Assembly: GCF_004212635.1 (NCBI RefSeq)
Contig: NZ_PSRT01000030.1
Span: forward strand, 1-64,000
DNA length: 64,000 nt
Source: Bradyrhizobium genosp. SA-3
GTDB taxonomy: Bacteria > Pseudomonadota > Alphaproteobacteria > Rhizobiales > Xanthobacteraceae
Direction: 5' to 3'
Every line of letters starts with the position of its first letter. Within the stretch, counting starts at the first letter, position 1. The notes below the pieces were generated by a model. The model was not told where the DNA came from. It saw only the letters and a list, made by a program, of their open reading frames with translations, and made no database searches. Position numbers and translations under genes: made by a program. Shown here in pieces: positions 24,536 through 32,228 of the stretch.

Positions 24536-25485
24536 CCTCAGCCACTACAGCCCATTCAGTCGTTGAACCGTCGGCCACGACGCGGCGTTTTGCCGGCTCG
24601 CTGGTCGTGCTCTATGCGATCGTCACCATGATCCCGCTGGCGTGGATCATGCTCACCGCGTTCAAGTCGCCTGACGACGCGATCTCCTATCCGCCGAAGG
24701 TGATGTTCAAGCCGTCGCTCGAAGGCTTCTGCAACCTCTTCACGACGCGCTCGCGCCAGACGCCGGAGTTCATTCGCTCGCTGGGGCCGCCGCAGGGGCT
24801 TTGCGACAGCATCGCGCGCGAACGCAACATGGTGGTCGCGGGTCCCTCGAATTATGTGCCGCGCTTCGTCAATTCGCTGATCATTGCGTTCGGCTCGACC
24901 GTGCTCGCCGTCGCGCTCGGCACCTTGTCGGCCTACGGTTTCTCTCGGTTCCGCGTGCCCCTGAAGGACGATTTGCTGTTCTTCATCCTGTCGACCAGGA
25001 TGATGCCGCCGATCGCGGTCGCGATCCCGATCTATCTGATGTATCGCACCATCGGCTTGTCGGACACAAGGCTCGGGATGATCCTGCTCTACACTTCGGT
25101 CAATGTCTCGCTCGCGGTCTGGCTGCTCAAGGGTTTCATCGACGAAATCCCGCGCGAGTACGAAGAGGCAGCGATGATCGACGGATACACCCGCTTTCAG
25201 GCGTTCGTGAAAGTGGTGCTGCCGCAGGCCACGACGGGAATCGCGGCGACGGCGATCTTCTGCCTGATCTTCGCCTGGAACGAATACGCCTTCGCGGTGC
25301 TTCTCACCTCAGGCAACGCGCAGACGGCGCCGCCGTTCATCCCGATCATCATCGGCGAGGGCGGGCAGGACTGGCCCGCGGTGGCCGCCGGCACGACGCT
25401 GTTTCTGGTGCCGATCGTGGTGTTCACGGTCTTGCTTCGCAAGCATCTGCTGCGCGGCATCACCTTTGGAGCTGTCCGCAAATGA
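24532..25485 (+). CDS. Sugar/polyol-type ABC importer, permease 2 (MalG type)
   Basis: A 317-residue membrane protein. The first segment LVVLYAIVTMIPLAWIMLTAFKSPDDAISYPP is followed by a long periplasmic loop of about 90 residues, longer than in most MalG-type permeases and containing two cysteines. The EAA loop reads EYEEAAMIDGYTRFQAFVKVVLPQATTGIAATAIFC and the FAWNEYAFAVLL segment is typical. It pairs with permease 1 and overlaps the small membrane protein gene by 4 bp. Confidence 0.93.
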   Translation: MTSATTAHSVVEPSATTRRFAGSLVVLYAIVTMIPLAWIMLTAFKSPDDAISYPPKVMFKPSLEGFCNLFTTRSRQTPEFIRSLGPPQGLCDSIARERNMVVAGPSNYVPRFVNSLIIAFGSTVLAVALGTLSAYGFSRFRVPLKDDLLFFILSTRMMPPIAVAIPIYLMYRTIGLSDTRLGMILLYTSVNVSLAVWLLKGFIDEIPREYEEAAMIDGYTRFQAFVKVVLPQATTGIAATAIFCLIFAWNEYAFAVLLTSGNAQTAPPFIPIIIGEGGQDWPAVAAGTTLFLVPIVVFTVLLRKHLLRGITFGAVRK

Positions 25486-25694
25486 GTCCCGATGCCGCGC
25501 CATCCATCGCACGTCGTGGACTCGCTGACCGCGTCCTTCGGCGTGGTCCGCTCGAAGCCATCGCGACGACGATCATCGCCGCCGGTGTCGTGATGCTGAT
25601 GCAGCCATTGTCTCTGACACTGTATTCCTGGTCGTTTGCGACGATCCTGTTCGGCACGGTGATGTTCACCATCGTGTCCAAGGTCCGGGAGTAG
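25482..25694 (+). CDS. Small two-segment membrane protein of the importer operon
   Basis: 70 residues: a charged N-terminus (about 25 residues) then two hydrophobic segments (AIATTIIAAGVVMLMQPLSLTLY and FATILFGTVMFTIV). ATG 25482 overlaps the permease 2 stop (ATGA) and the stop is 5 bp before the ATPase start, so it is firmly inside the operon. Rhizobial glycerol importer operons (glpSTPQ...) also include a small membrane protein of unknown role, which makes this an expected companion. No enzymatic function is suggested. Confidence 0.82.
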   Translation: MSPDAAPSIARRGLADRVLRRGPLEAIATTIIAAGVVMLMQPLSLTLYSWSFATILFGTVMFTIVSKVRE

Positions 25695-25699
25695 GCGCG

Positions 25700-26797
25700 A
25701 TGGCACAGATCAAGGTCGAGGCGCTCGACAAATCCTTCGGTGCGTTTCATGCGGTCAAGTCCGCCAGCTTCACGGTGGAGGACGGCCAGTTCCTTTGCCT
25801 GCTCGGACCGTCCGGCTGCGGCAAGACCACGACGCTCCGCATGATCGCCGGCCTGGAGCTGCCGACGGCGGGCACCATCCGGCTCGACGGCGAGGACGTG
25901 ACGATGAACCGTGCATCGGCGCGCGACATCGCTTTCGTGTTCCAGCTCTTCGCGCTCTATCCGCACATGAATGTCCGGCGCAACATCGGCTTTCCCCTGA
26001 AATGCGAGGCCATCGGTGCGGCCGAGCGCGACCGTCGGGTCGTCGAGGCTGCGCGCATCCTGCGGATCTCGCACCTTCTCGACCGCTCCGTCTCCGGCCT
26101 TGCCGGCGGCGACCGGCAGCGTGTTGCGCTGGGGCGGGCGATTGTGCGCAAGCCAAAATGCTTCCTGATGGACGAGCCGCTCGGCGCACTCGATACGGAG
26201 ATGCGCGAGGCCATGATTCATGAACTGCGTTCCCTGCACGATCGGCTGGGCGCGACGACCGTCTATGTCACGCATGATCAGCTCGAGGCCATGGCGATGG
26301 CCGACAGGATCGCGGTGATGAACAATGGTGTTGTCGAGCAGGTCGCCAGTCCGCGCGACATCTATGACCGCCCGGCTTCGCTGTTCGTTGCGGACTTCAT
26401 CGGCTCGCCGCCCATGAACTTCCTGCCATTCCGCGGCGGCTTGCAGACCGGTGCAGAGACGATCCGGATCGGCGAGCGTGATGTCGCCATTCCCGCTGCG
26501 CGCGAAGCGATGGCGGAGAGCGAACTCGTGCTCGGGGTCCGGCCCGAGCATGTGCGGTTCACCGATCGCGGCATGGTGCGCGGCGAAGTCTATGGCACGG
26601 AATATCTGGGCACGACGCAGATCGTGACCGTGACGACGCACTACGGCGCGCTCAAGGCCCGCTCACCCAGCAGCCGATCGTTTCGAACCGGCGAGACTGT
26701 CGGGCTCGACTTCCGGCCCGATACGCTGTCGATCTTCGACAAGGCATCCGGCCGGGCGATTCGCACCGCGCTGCATGAAGGAGGCGCGCATGGCTGA
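25700..26797 (+). CDS. Sugar/polyol-type ABC importer, ATPase 1 with degenerate signature motif
   Basis: A 365-residue MalK/UgpC-type ATPase with Walker A GPSGCGKTT, Walker B CFLMDEPLGALD, H-loop VYVTHDQ and a C-terminal TOBE-type domain (LGVRPEHVRF). Its ABC signature reads LAGGDRQRVAL instead of LSGGQ, so the Ser and Gln positions are altered and the ATP site it completes may be weak. A second ATPase with a perfect signature follows, overlapping by 8 bp. The pair would form a heterodimer with one strong and one weak site. Confidence 0.92.
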   Translation: MAQIKVEALDKSFGAFHAVKSASFTVEDGQFLCLLGPSGCGKTTTLRMIAGLELPTAGTIRLDGEDVTMNRASARDIAFVFQLFALYPHMNVRRNIGFPLKCEAIGAAERDRRVVEAARILRISHLLDRSVSGLAGGDRQRVALGRAIVRKPKCFLMDEPLGALDTEMREAMIHELRSLHDRLGATTVYVTHDQLEAMAMADRIAVMNNGVVEQVASPRDIYDRPASLFVADFIGSPPMNFLPFRGGLQTGAETIRIGERDVAIPAAREAMAESELVLGVRPEHVRFTDRGMVRGEVYGTEYLGTTQIVTVTTHYGALKARSPSSRSFRTGETVGLDFRPDTLSIFDKASGRAIRTALHEGGAHG

Positions 26798-27797
26798 AGT
26801 TGAGATCAATGCCGTCTCAAAGGCCTTCGGCAAGACTCAAGCCCTGAGCGATCTGTCGCTGACCGTCAGCGACGGCGAGTTCGTCGCGTTGCTCGGACCG
26901 ACGGGGGCCGGAAAGACCACGGCGCTGCGTTTGATCGCGGGATTGGAGAGGCCGGACTGCGGTTCGATCCGGATCGATGGACGCGACGTGACCGGCGATG
27001 CGCCCGCGGACCGAGATGTTGCCTTCGTCTTCCAGCAATATTCGCTGTATCCGCACCTGACCGTGTTCGAGAACATGGCCTTCGCGTTGCGCGCGCCGGC
27101 TCGCCGCGTCCCCGCAGCCGATATCCGTGCGAAGGTGCAGGAGGTTGCGCGTCTGCTTCATATCGAGACCAAGCTGGACAACAAAGCGACGCAGCTGTCG
27201 GGCGGCCAGATGCAGCGCGTTGCGATCGGCCGGGCTTTGGTCCGTTCGCCCGCGATCTATCTGATGGACGAGCCGCTTTCATCGCTGGATGCCAAGCTGC
27301 GTGGTGAACTGCGCCTCGAGCTCAAGCGGATCCAGGTCGATCTCGGTGCGACGATCCTGTATGTCACTCACGATCAGACGGAGGCGATGACGATGGCTTC
27401 GCGCATCGGCGTGATTGAGGGCGGGCGGCTGATGCAGATCGGCTCGCCGCGCGAGATCTACGAGAACCCCATCAACGCTCATGTCGCGGCGCGGTTGGGC
27501 CAACCGACGATCAATCTGCTGCCGGCGGCTCTATTCGCCGGTGCGCCAGCCAGCGCCGAGACGATCGGCGCGAGGACCGAGCATCTGACGATTGCGCGCG
27601 GCGGCGGCGATGTATCGGCAACCGTCAAGCGGATCGAACACCTCGGCGACCAAAGCCATCTCCATCTCGACCTCGCCGGCCGGCCGGTTGTGACCTTGGC
27701 AGATCCCGAGGCGGGCTTCAGCGCCGGGGATGTGGTGTCGCTCCGTCTGAACAAACCGCTGTTTTTCGATGCGAAAGGCTGGAGGGTGGCGGCATGA
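26790..27797 (+). CDS. Sugar/polyol-type ABC importer, ATPase 2
   Basis: A 335-residue MalK/UgpC-type ATPase with Walker A GPTGAGKTT, Q-loop VFQQYSLYPHLTVFENMAF, intact signature LSGGQMQRVAIGRAL, Walker B IYLMDEPLSSLD and H-loop YVTHDQTEAMTMA, followed by a TOBE-type C-terminal domain. ATG 26790 has GGAGG upstream and overlaps the end of ATPase 1. Its stop overlaps the dhaL start (ATGA), directly linking importer and kinase genes in one message. Confidence 0.93.
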   Translation: MAEVEINAVSKAFGKTQALSDLSLTVSDGEFVALLGPTGAGKTTALRLIAGLERPDCGSIRIDGRDVTGDAPADRDVAFVFQQYSLYPHLTVFENMAFALRAPARRVPAADIRAKVQEVARLLHIETKLDNKATQLSGGQMQRVAIGRALVRSPAIYLMDEPLSSLDAKLRGELRLELKRIQVDLGATILYVTHDQTEAMTMASRIGVIEGGRLMQIGSPREIYENPINAHVAARLGQPTINLLPAALFAGAPASAETIGARTEHLTIARGGGDVSATVKRIEHLGDQSHLHLDLAGRPVVTLADPEAGFSAGDVVSLRLNKPLFFDAKGWRVAA

Positions 27798-28408
27798 GCC
27801 TTGATCGGGTAGCCAGGGAGAGATTGGCGCGGGCGCTGGCTGGGTCAGTGATCGAACATGCGGACGAACTGACGAGCCTCGACCAAGCGATTGGCGATGG
27901 GGATCATGGGCTGAACATGAAGCGCGGTTTCGAGGCTGTGCTCGCGGCACTGCCGGCCCTTGCCGACAAGTCGCTCCCGGAAATGCTCAAAGCGATCGGA
28001 ATGACCCTGGTGATGAAGGTCGGCGGTGCATCGGGGCCGCTGGTCGGGACTTTCTTCATGGAGCTGGGCAAGGCACTTCCTGAGCAGCCGAGCCGGGCCG
28101 ATCTCGTCGCGGCGACGGAGAAGGCGATCGATGCCGTCAAGGCGCGCGGCCGTTCCGAAGCGGGGCAGAAAACGCTGCTGGATGTCCTGGTGCCGGTGCA
28201 CGCCGTTCTGGCGGGAGGCGGCGATGCCAAGGCGATCGCGATCGAGGCGACGCAGGCGGCCGATCGTACTACACCCATGCTGGCGATCCGCGGCCGCGCG
28301 TCCTTTCTTGGCGAACGTTCCATCGGTCACATGGACCCGGGCTCGCGCTCGGCGTCCCTTCTGATCGGCGCAGCAGTTGAGACACTGGAGTTCGAGGTCA
28401 ATACATGA
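27794..28408 (+). CDS. dhaL: Dihydroxyacetone kinase ADP-binding subunit DhaL
   Basis: A 204-residue protein. The Mg-ADP ligands D30, D35 and D37 fall in LDQAIGDGDHGLNM at exactly the positions known from E. coli DhaL. GGASGPLVGTFF (the nucleotide-contacting glycine-rich loop) and a late GSRSASLLIGA are also present. In PTS-type kinases DhaL keeps a bound ADP that is rephosphorylated by DhaM and then passes phosphate to the substrate held on DhaK. It overlaps the ATPase upstream and dhaM downstream by 4 bp each. Confidence 0.96.
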   Translation: MSLDRVARERLARALAGSVIEHADELTSLDQAIGDGDHGLNMKRGFEAVLAALPALADKSLPEMLKAIGMTLVMKVGGASGPLVGTFFMELGKALPEQPSRADLVAATEKAIDAVKARGRSEAGQKTLLDVLVPVHAVLAGGGDAKAIAIEATQAADRTTPMLAIRGRASFLGERSIGHMDPGSRSASLLIGAAVETLEFEVNT

Positions 28409-28791
28409 GCAATGTCGGAATTGTCATCGTGTCGCATTCGCCGAAGATCGCGGAAGGTGCAGCCGATATGGTGCGCCAGATGGTCGGAGACGCGGTGCCG
28501 CTGGCCTGGACTGGTGGCGATGTCGATGGCGGACTCGGCACGAACGTTGCGGGAATCCTCGAGGCGATCGAGACGGCCTGGTCACCGGCAGGCGTCGCGA
28601 TCCTTGTCGATCTCGGCGGCGCCGAGACAAATTCGGAGATGGCGGTCGAGATGCTACCCGAAGATCGTCGCGCGCGCGTCCTGGTCTGCAATGCCCCGGT
28701 GGTCGAGGGGGCTGTGATCGCTGCGACCGAGTCTTCGGGCGGCTCGTCGCTTGCCGCCGTCAAGCGCAGTGCGGAGGAATTCTATGCATGA
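28405..28791 (+). CDS. dhaM: DhaM, EIIA-Man-type phosphotransfer domain only
   Basis: A 128-residue protein consisting only of the EIIA domain. The phosphorylatable His11 is in VGIVIVSHSPKIAEGAADM, and VAILVDLGGAETNSEMA is typical of DhaM. In E. coli DhaM carries HPr-like and EI-like domains on the same chain; here those are separate downstream genes. It would take phosphate from HPr and give it to DhaL-ADP. Confidence 0.95.
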   Translation: MSNVGIVIVSHSPKIAEGAADMVRQMVGDAVPLAWTGGDVDGGLGTNVAGILEAIETAWSPAGVAILVDLGGAETNSEMAVEMLPEDRRARVLVCNAPVVEGAVIAATESSGGSSLAAVKRSAEEFYA

Positions 28792-29098
28792 TGTTAACGC
28801 TCACCGGGCGGCCCAGACATTTGCGCCGCTGACCGCCTCCGCGGTCCTGGTCAATCCGGTCGGCCTGCACGCGCGACCATCGGTGAAACTTACGCAATGC
28901 GCGAAAGGCTTTGCCGCGAAGATCGAAATCGCGCTTGCTGCCGACGGACCCTGGACCGATGCCAAGAGCCCGGTGAAGGTGATGCGTGTGAAGGCGCCGC
29001 AGGGCGCAACGCTGTATTTCCGCGTCAACGGTCCCGATGGCGAAGCGGCGCTCGCGGCCATGCTGGCACTGGTGCATGACGGTTTCGGTGAGGCCTGA
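28784..29098 (+). CDS. HPr-family phosphocarrier dedicated to the Dha system
   Basis: A 104-residue HPr with an N-terminal extension of about 15 residues. The active site is NPVGLHARPSVKL with His29. The segment around the usual Ser46 reads DAKSPVKVMRV, keeping Ala-Lys-Ser. ATG 28784 has GGAGGAAT six bases upstream and overlaps dhaM by 8 bp. It would shuttle phosphate from the Enzyme I encoded next to DhaM. No HPr kinase gene is near. Confidence 0.93.
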   Translation: MHDVNAHRAAQTFAPLTASAVLVNPVGLHARPSVKLTQCAKGFAAKIEIALAADGPWTDAKSPVKVMRVKAPQGATLYFRVNGPDGEAALAAMLALVHDGFGEA

Positions 29099-29102
29099 GA
29101 TC

Positions 29103-30701
29103 GTGGGCGAGATCCATCTCACCGGCCATCCCGCCTCGCCAGGTCTCGCGATCGGCCCGGTCGCAGTGCTGACGAGTGCAATGGCGAGCAGGGCGGCGAA
29201 GGGCGATCCGGTTCAGGAGGCCGCAGCGCTGAAGGCGGCGATCGAGGCGGCAGCAGCACAGCTCGCCGAACTGATCGCGACGGTTCATGGGGAAGCCGCG
29301 GAGATCCTTGAGTTCCAGGTGGCGATGCTGGGCGACGACGCGCTTGCGGAAAGTGCCTATGAAGCCATTGCCACCGGTACGGCCGCCGATGATGCCTGGC
29401 GCGCGGCACTCGATGTGGAGATTGCCGGCTATCGCGCGGCGAATGAGGAATATTTTCGAGCCCGTGCTGCGGACCTGGTCGACATTCGCGATCGCGTGCT
29501 CGCAGGGTTAATTGGTGTGGATGCGATCGCAAAAATCTCCGGCGATTCCGTCGTCACGGGTGAGGATATTTCGCCGTCGACGTTTCTCGCCCTTGACTGG
29601 AGCCGCGGCGGTGCCATCGCGCTCGCTAGCGGATCGCCGTCGTCGCATGTCGCTATGCTCGCGCGGTCGCGCGGGGCTCCCATGGTGGTTGGACTAGGTT
29701 CATTGCCATGGAACGGAGAGCCGCCGTCATTGGCCCTAGTCGACGGTGATACCGGCACCGTGATCTTTGATCCCAAACCCGAGACACGCCGCCTCTTCGA
29801 GCACCGCATGGCGGCAGCGAATGCCGCGCGAATCGTTGCCGACGCCAACCGCTTCAAGCCGGCGCTGACGGCCGATGGTCGGCGTATCGCTGTCGTTCTC
29901 AACGTCGCTGCGCCCGAAGACCTCGCGGGCCTCGATCCCGCAATCTGCGACGGCATTGGACTCGTGCGAACCGAGTTTCTGTTCGAGGGATCGAGGGGCC
30001 TGCCGGGCGAGGATGCGCAATATGCGGTCTATCGACGTATTCTCGAGTGGGCTGCAGGACGACCGGTGACGATCCGCACCCTCGATGCCGGTGGTGACAA
30101 GCCGATCGCCGGTCTAACGATCGATAACGAGCGAAATCCATTCCTGGGCTTACGCGGGATCCGCCTCTCGCTTGCGCGGCCCGAGGTGTTTCGTGTGCAG
30201 TTGCGTGCATTATGCCGTGCTGCCATGCACGGGACGTTGAAGGTGATGTTGCCGATGATCGCGATCCCCTCGGAACTCGATCGTGCCAACGCCATTCTGG
30301 ACGCGGAATTCGCAGCCCTGACGGCAGAGGGCATCGCCTGCGCGCGGCCGCCGATCGGCATCATGGTCGAGGTCCCGGCGGCAGCGCTGTGCGCCGAGGA
30401 GTTCGGCGCGGCGTTCTATTCCATCGGTTCGAACGACCTGACCCAATACACGATGGCCGCGGCGCGCGATATCAGCGCCGTCGCCGACCTCAACGATGCC
30501 GGCCATCCGGCGGTGCTGGCGCTGATCGCGCGGACGGTGGAGGCCGGGCGCGAGCGCGGCGTCGAGGTCTCGCTCTGCGGCGACGCCGCAGCCGACACTC
30601 GATTGATGAGGGCGCTGCTGGCGACGGGCCTGACCACCCTCTCGGTCTCGCCGAATGCGGTGGCCCGCGTCAAGGCAGCCATCGCCGGGGTGACCGCATG
30701 A
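29103..30701 (+). CDS. PTS Enzyme I (PEP-protein phosphotransferase) dedicated to the Dha system
   Basis: About 532 residues, slightly shorter than the 575 of E. coli EI. The N-terminal domain opens LTGHPASPGLAIGPV, the phosphohistidine is H182 in ASGSPSSHVAMLARSRGAPMVVG, and the PEP-binding barrel has GIGLVRTEFLF, MLPMIA, IGIMVEVPAA, SIGSNDLTQYTMA and SLCGDAA with the catalytic Cys. GTG 29103 has GAGG nine bases upstream; upstream in-frame ATG/GTG codons overlap the HPr gene and lack a ribosome site. It starts the phosphorelay PEP to EI to HPr to DhaM to DhaL. Confidence 0.94.
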   Translation: MGEIHLTGHPASPGLAIGPVAVLTSAMASRAAKGDPVQEAAALKAAIEAAAAQLAELIATVHGEAAEILEFQVAMLGDDALAESAYEAIATGTAADDAWRAALDVEIAGYRAANEEYFRARAADLVDIRDRVLAGLIGVDAIAKISGDSVVTGEDISPSTFLALDWSRGGAIALASGSPSSHVAMLARSRGAPMVVGLGSLPWNGEPPSLALVDGDTGTVIFDPKPETRRLFEHRMAAANAARIVADANRFKPALTADGRRIAVVLNVAAPEDLAGLDPAICDGIGLVRTEFLFEGSRGLPGEDAQYAVYRRILEWAAGRPVTIRTLDAGGDKPIAGLTIDNERNPFLGLRGIRLSLARPEVFRVQLRALCRAAMHGTLKVMLPMIAIPSELDRANAILDAEFAALTAEGIACARPPIGIMVEVPAAALCAEEFGAAFYSIGSNDLTQYTMAAARDISAVADLNDAGHPAVLALIARTVEAGRERGVEVSLCGDAAADTRLMRALLATGLTTLSVSPNAVARVKAAIAGVTA

Positions 30702-31129
30702 GCGACGAAGCAGGCGAAGACGCAAGCCGGCCGGGCGACAACAATGTCGCGGACTACAAGCTGATACTGCGGCGGGCCCTCGACAACCGGCCATCCGGAA
30801 CGCGATTGAAGCTCGCGGCGGCGCTCGGCAAGAACCGCTCCTTCGTCAGCCAGATTACCAATCCGGCCTATCTGGTGCCGATCCCGGCGAAGCATGTCGC
30901 GATCATCTTTGAGGTCTGCCATCTCTCGGGTGCCGAGCGCGCGGCGTTCCTCGAGGCCTATGGGCGCGCGCACCCGGGACGGCTGCGCGGCGCCCATCGC
31001 GAAGCACGCACCCGCGTGGTTACCGTGACGGTGCCCGATCTTGGTGACGACAAGAAGAATCGCGCGCTCGAGCAACTCATCGTCGACTTTGCTGCTCAGC
31101 TCGCGCGCTATGCCGAAAGCATCGGCTGA
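30698..31129 (+). CDS. Helix-turn-helix protein of the Dha operon, unknown role
   Basis: 143 residues. Residues about 20-85 (YKLILRRALDNRPSGTRLKLAAALGKNRSFVSQITNPAYLVPIPAKHVAIIFEVCHLSGAERAAFLEAY) look like a Cro/C1-type HTH, with RLKLAAALGKNRSFVSQI as the probable recognition unit. A charged, helical C-terminus follows (DDKKNRALEQLIVDFAAQLARYAESIG), perhaps for oligomerisation. ATG overlaps the EI stop by 4 bp. It is a candidate regulator of this operon, possibly sensing phosphorylation state or importer load, but I do not recognise a characterised homologue. Confidence 0.8.
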   Translation: MSDEAGEDASRPGDNNVADYKLILRRALDNRPSGTRLKLAAALGKNRSFVSQITNPAYLVPIPAKHVAIIFEVCHLSGAERAAFLEAYGRAHPGRLRGAHREARTRVVTVTVPDLGDDKKNRALEQLIVDFAAQLARYAESIG

Positions 31130-31168
31130 CGAATTCAGAACGCAAGAAAGATAACCGGGAGGGACGCC

Positions 31169-32158
31169 ATGAAGAAGCTGATCAACAGCGCCGACACGGT
31201 GCTCGAAGAGAGTCTCGACGGGTTGGCGGCAGCTCATGCCGATATCCTGCTGCTCGGTGCCGACAGGAAGTTCGTGCGCCGCCGCACCCTGAAACCGGGC
31301 AAGGTCGCGCTGATTTCGGGCGGCGGCTCCGGCCACGAGCCGCTCCATGCGGGTTTTGTCGGCGTGGGCATGCTCGATGCCGCCTGCCCGGGCCAGGTCT
31401 TCACCTCGCCGACGCCGGATCAGATGATCGAGGCAGCGGAGGCGGTCGATACCGGGGCAGGCGTGCTCTTCATCGTCAAGAATTACGAAGGCGATGTGAT
31501 GAACTTCACCATGGCCGCCGAGATGGCCGGACGTGAGGTCGCGAGCGTGGTGGCCAATGACGACGTCGCGGTCGAGAAATCCACCTACACGACCGGCCGT
31601 CGCGGCGTCGCGGGAACGCTGATCGTGGAAAAGATGGTCGGCGCCGCCGCCGAAAAGGGCATGCCGCTCGCCGCGCTCAAGACGCTCGGCGATGGTGTCA
31701 ATCAGCGCACTCGCTCAATGGGCGTGGCGCTGCTGCCGTGTACCGTTCCGGCAGCAGGCCGGCCGAATTTCACCCTGGCTGATAGCGAAATGGAAATGGG
31801 TGTCGGTATTCACGGCGAGCCAGGTCGCCGCAGGGTGCCGCTGGCGTCCGCCGATGACATCGCTGCCGAGATGCTCAATGCGATCCTGGATGACCTCGCA
31901 CCAAGCAGGGGCAGCGAAGTCCTGCTTCTGGTTAACGGGTTCGGCGCAACGCCACTGATCGAACTCTATCTGATGGTCAATAGCGCCAAGCGCATTCTGG
32001 ACGGGGCGGGCATCACGGCGACACGTTTCCTGACGGGTTCTTATGTCACGTCGCTCGACATGGCCGGCGCCTCGATCACCGTCTCGGTGCTCGACAGCCG
32101 GTCAAAGGAATTTTGGGACGCCCCGGTGCATACCGCAGCGATACGCTGGGGTATCTGA
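31169..32158 (+). CDS. dhaK: Dihydroxyacetone kinase substrate-binding subunit DhaK
   Basis: A 329-residue protein. H56 in GGGSGHEPLHAGFVG and D109 in NYEGDVMNF match the catalytic residues of E. coli DhaK at the same numbers. H215 in GVGIHGEPGRR corresponds to the His that binds dihydroxyacetone covalently. GGGAGG-type ribosome site (GGGAGG at about 31158) precedes ATG 31169 after a 39-bp gap. It makes dihydroxyacetone phosphate, which enters central carbon metabolism. It is the last gene of the operon and meets a convergent amidase gene. Confidence 0.97.
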   Translation: MKKLINSADTVLEESLDGLAAAHADILLLGADRKFVRRRTLKPGKVALISGGGSGHEPLHAGFVGVGMLDAACPGQVFTSPTPDQMIEAAEAVDTGAGVLFIVKNYEGDVMNFTMAAEMAGREVASVVANDDVAVEKSTYTTGRRGVAGTLIVEKMVGAAAEKGMPLAALKTLGDGVNQRTRSMGVALLPCTVPAAGRPNFTLADSEMEMGVGIHGEPGRRRVPLASADDIAAEMLNAILDDLAPSRGSEVLLLVNGFGATPLIELYLMVNSAKRILDGAGITATRFLTGSYVTSLDMAGASITVSVLDSRSKEFWDAPVHTAAIRWGI

Positions 32159-32228
32159 TGGACGGGAACGAAGAACAATGAACGACAAAGAGATCCCCCG
32201 AGGGGCCCGCTATGTGTGACGGCAGAAT

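Noticed and set aside
32190..32215. Weak CCCC/GGGG hairpin between dhaK and the convergent amidase
   Set aside because: The stem is only four or five bases with no T-run, so a terminator is not supported.
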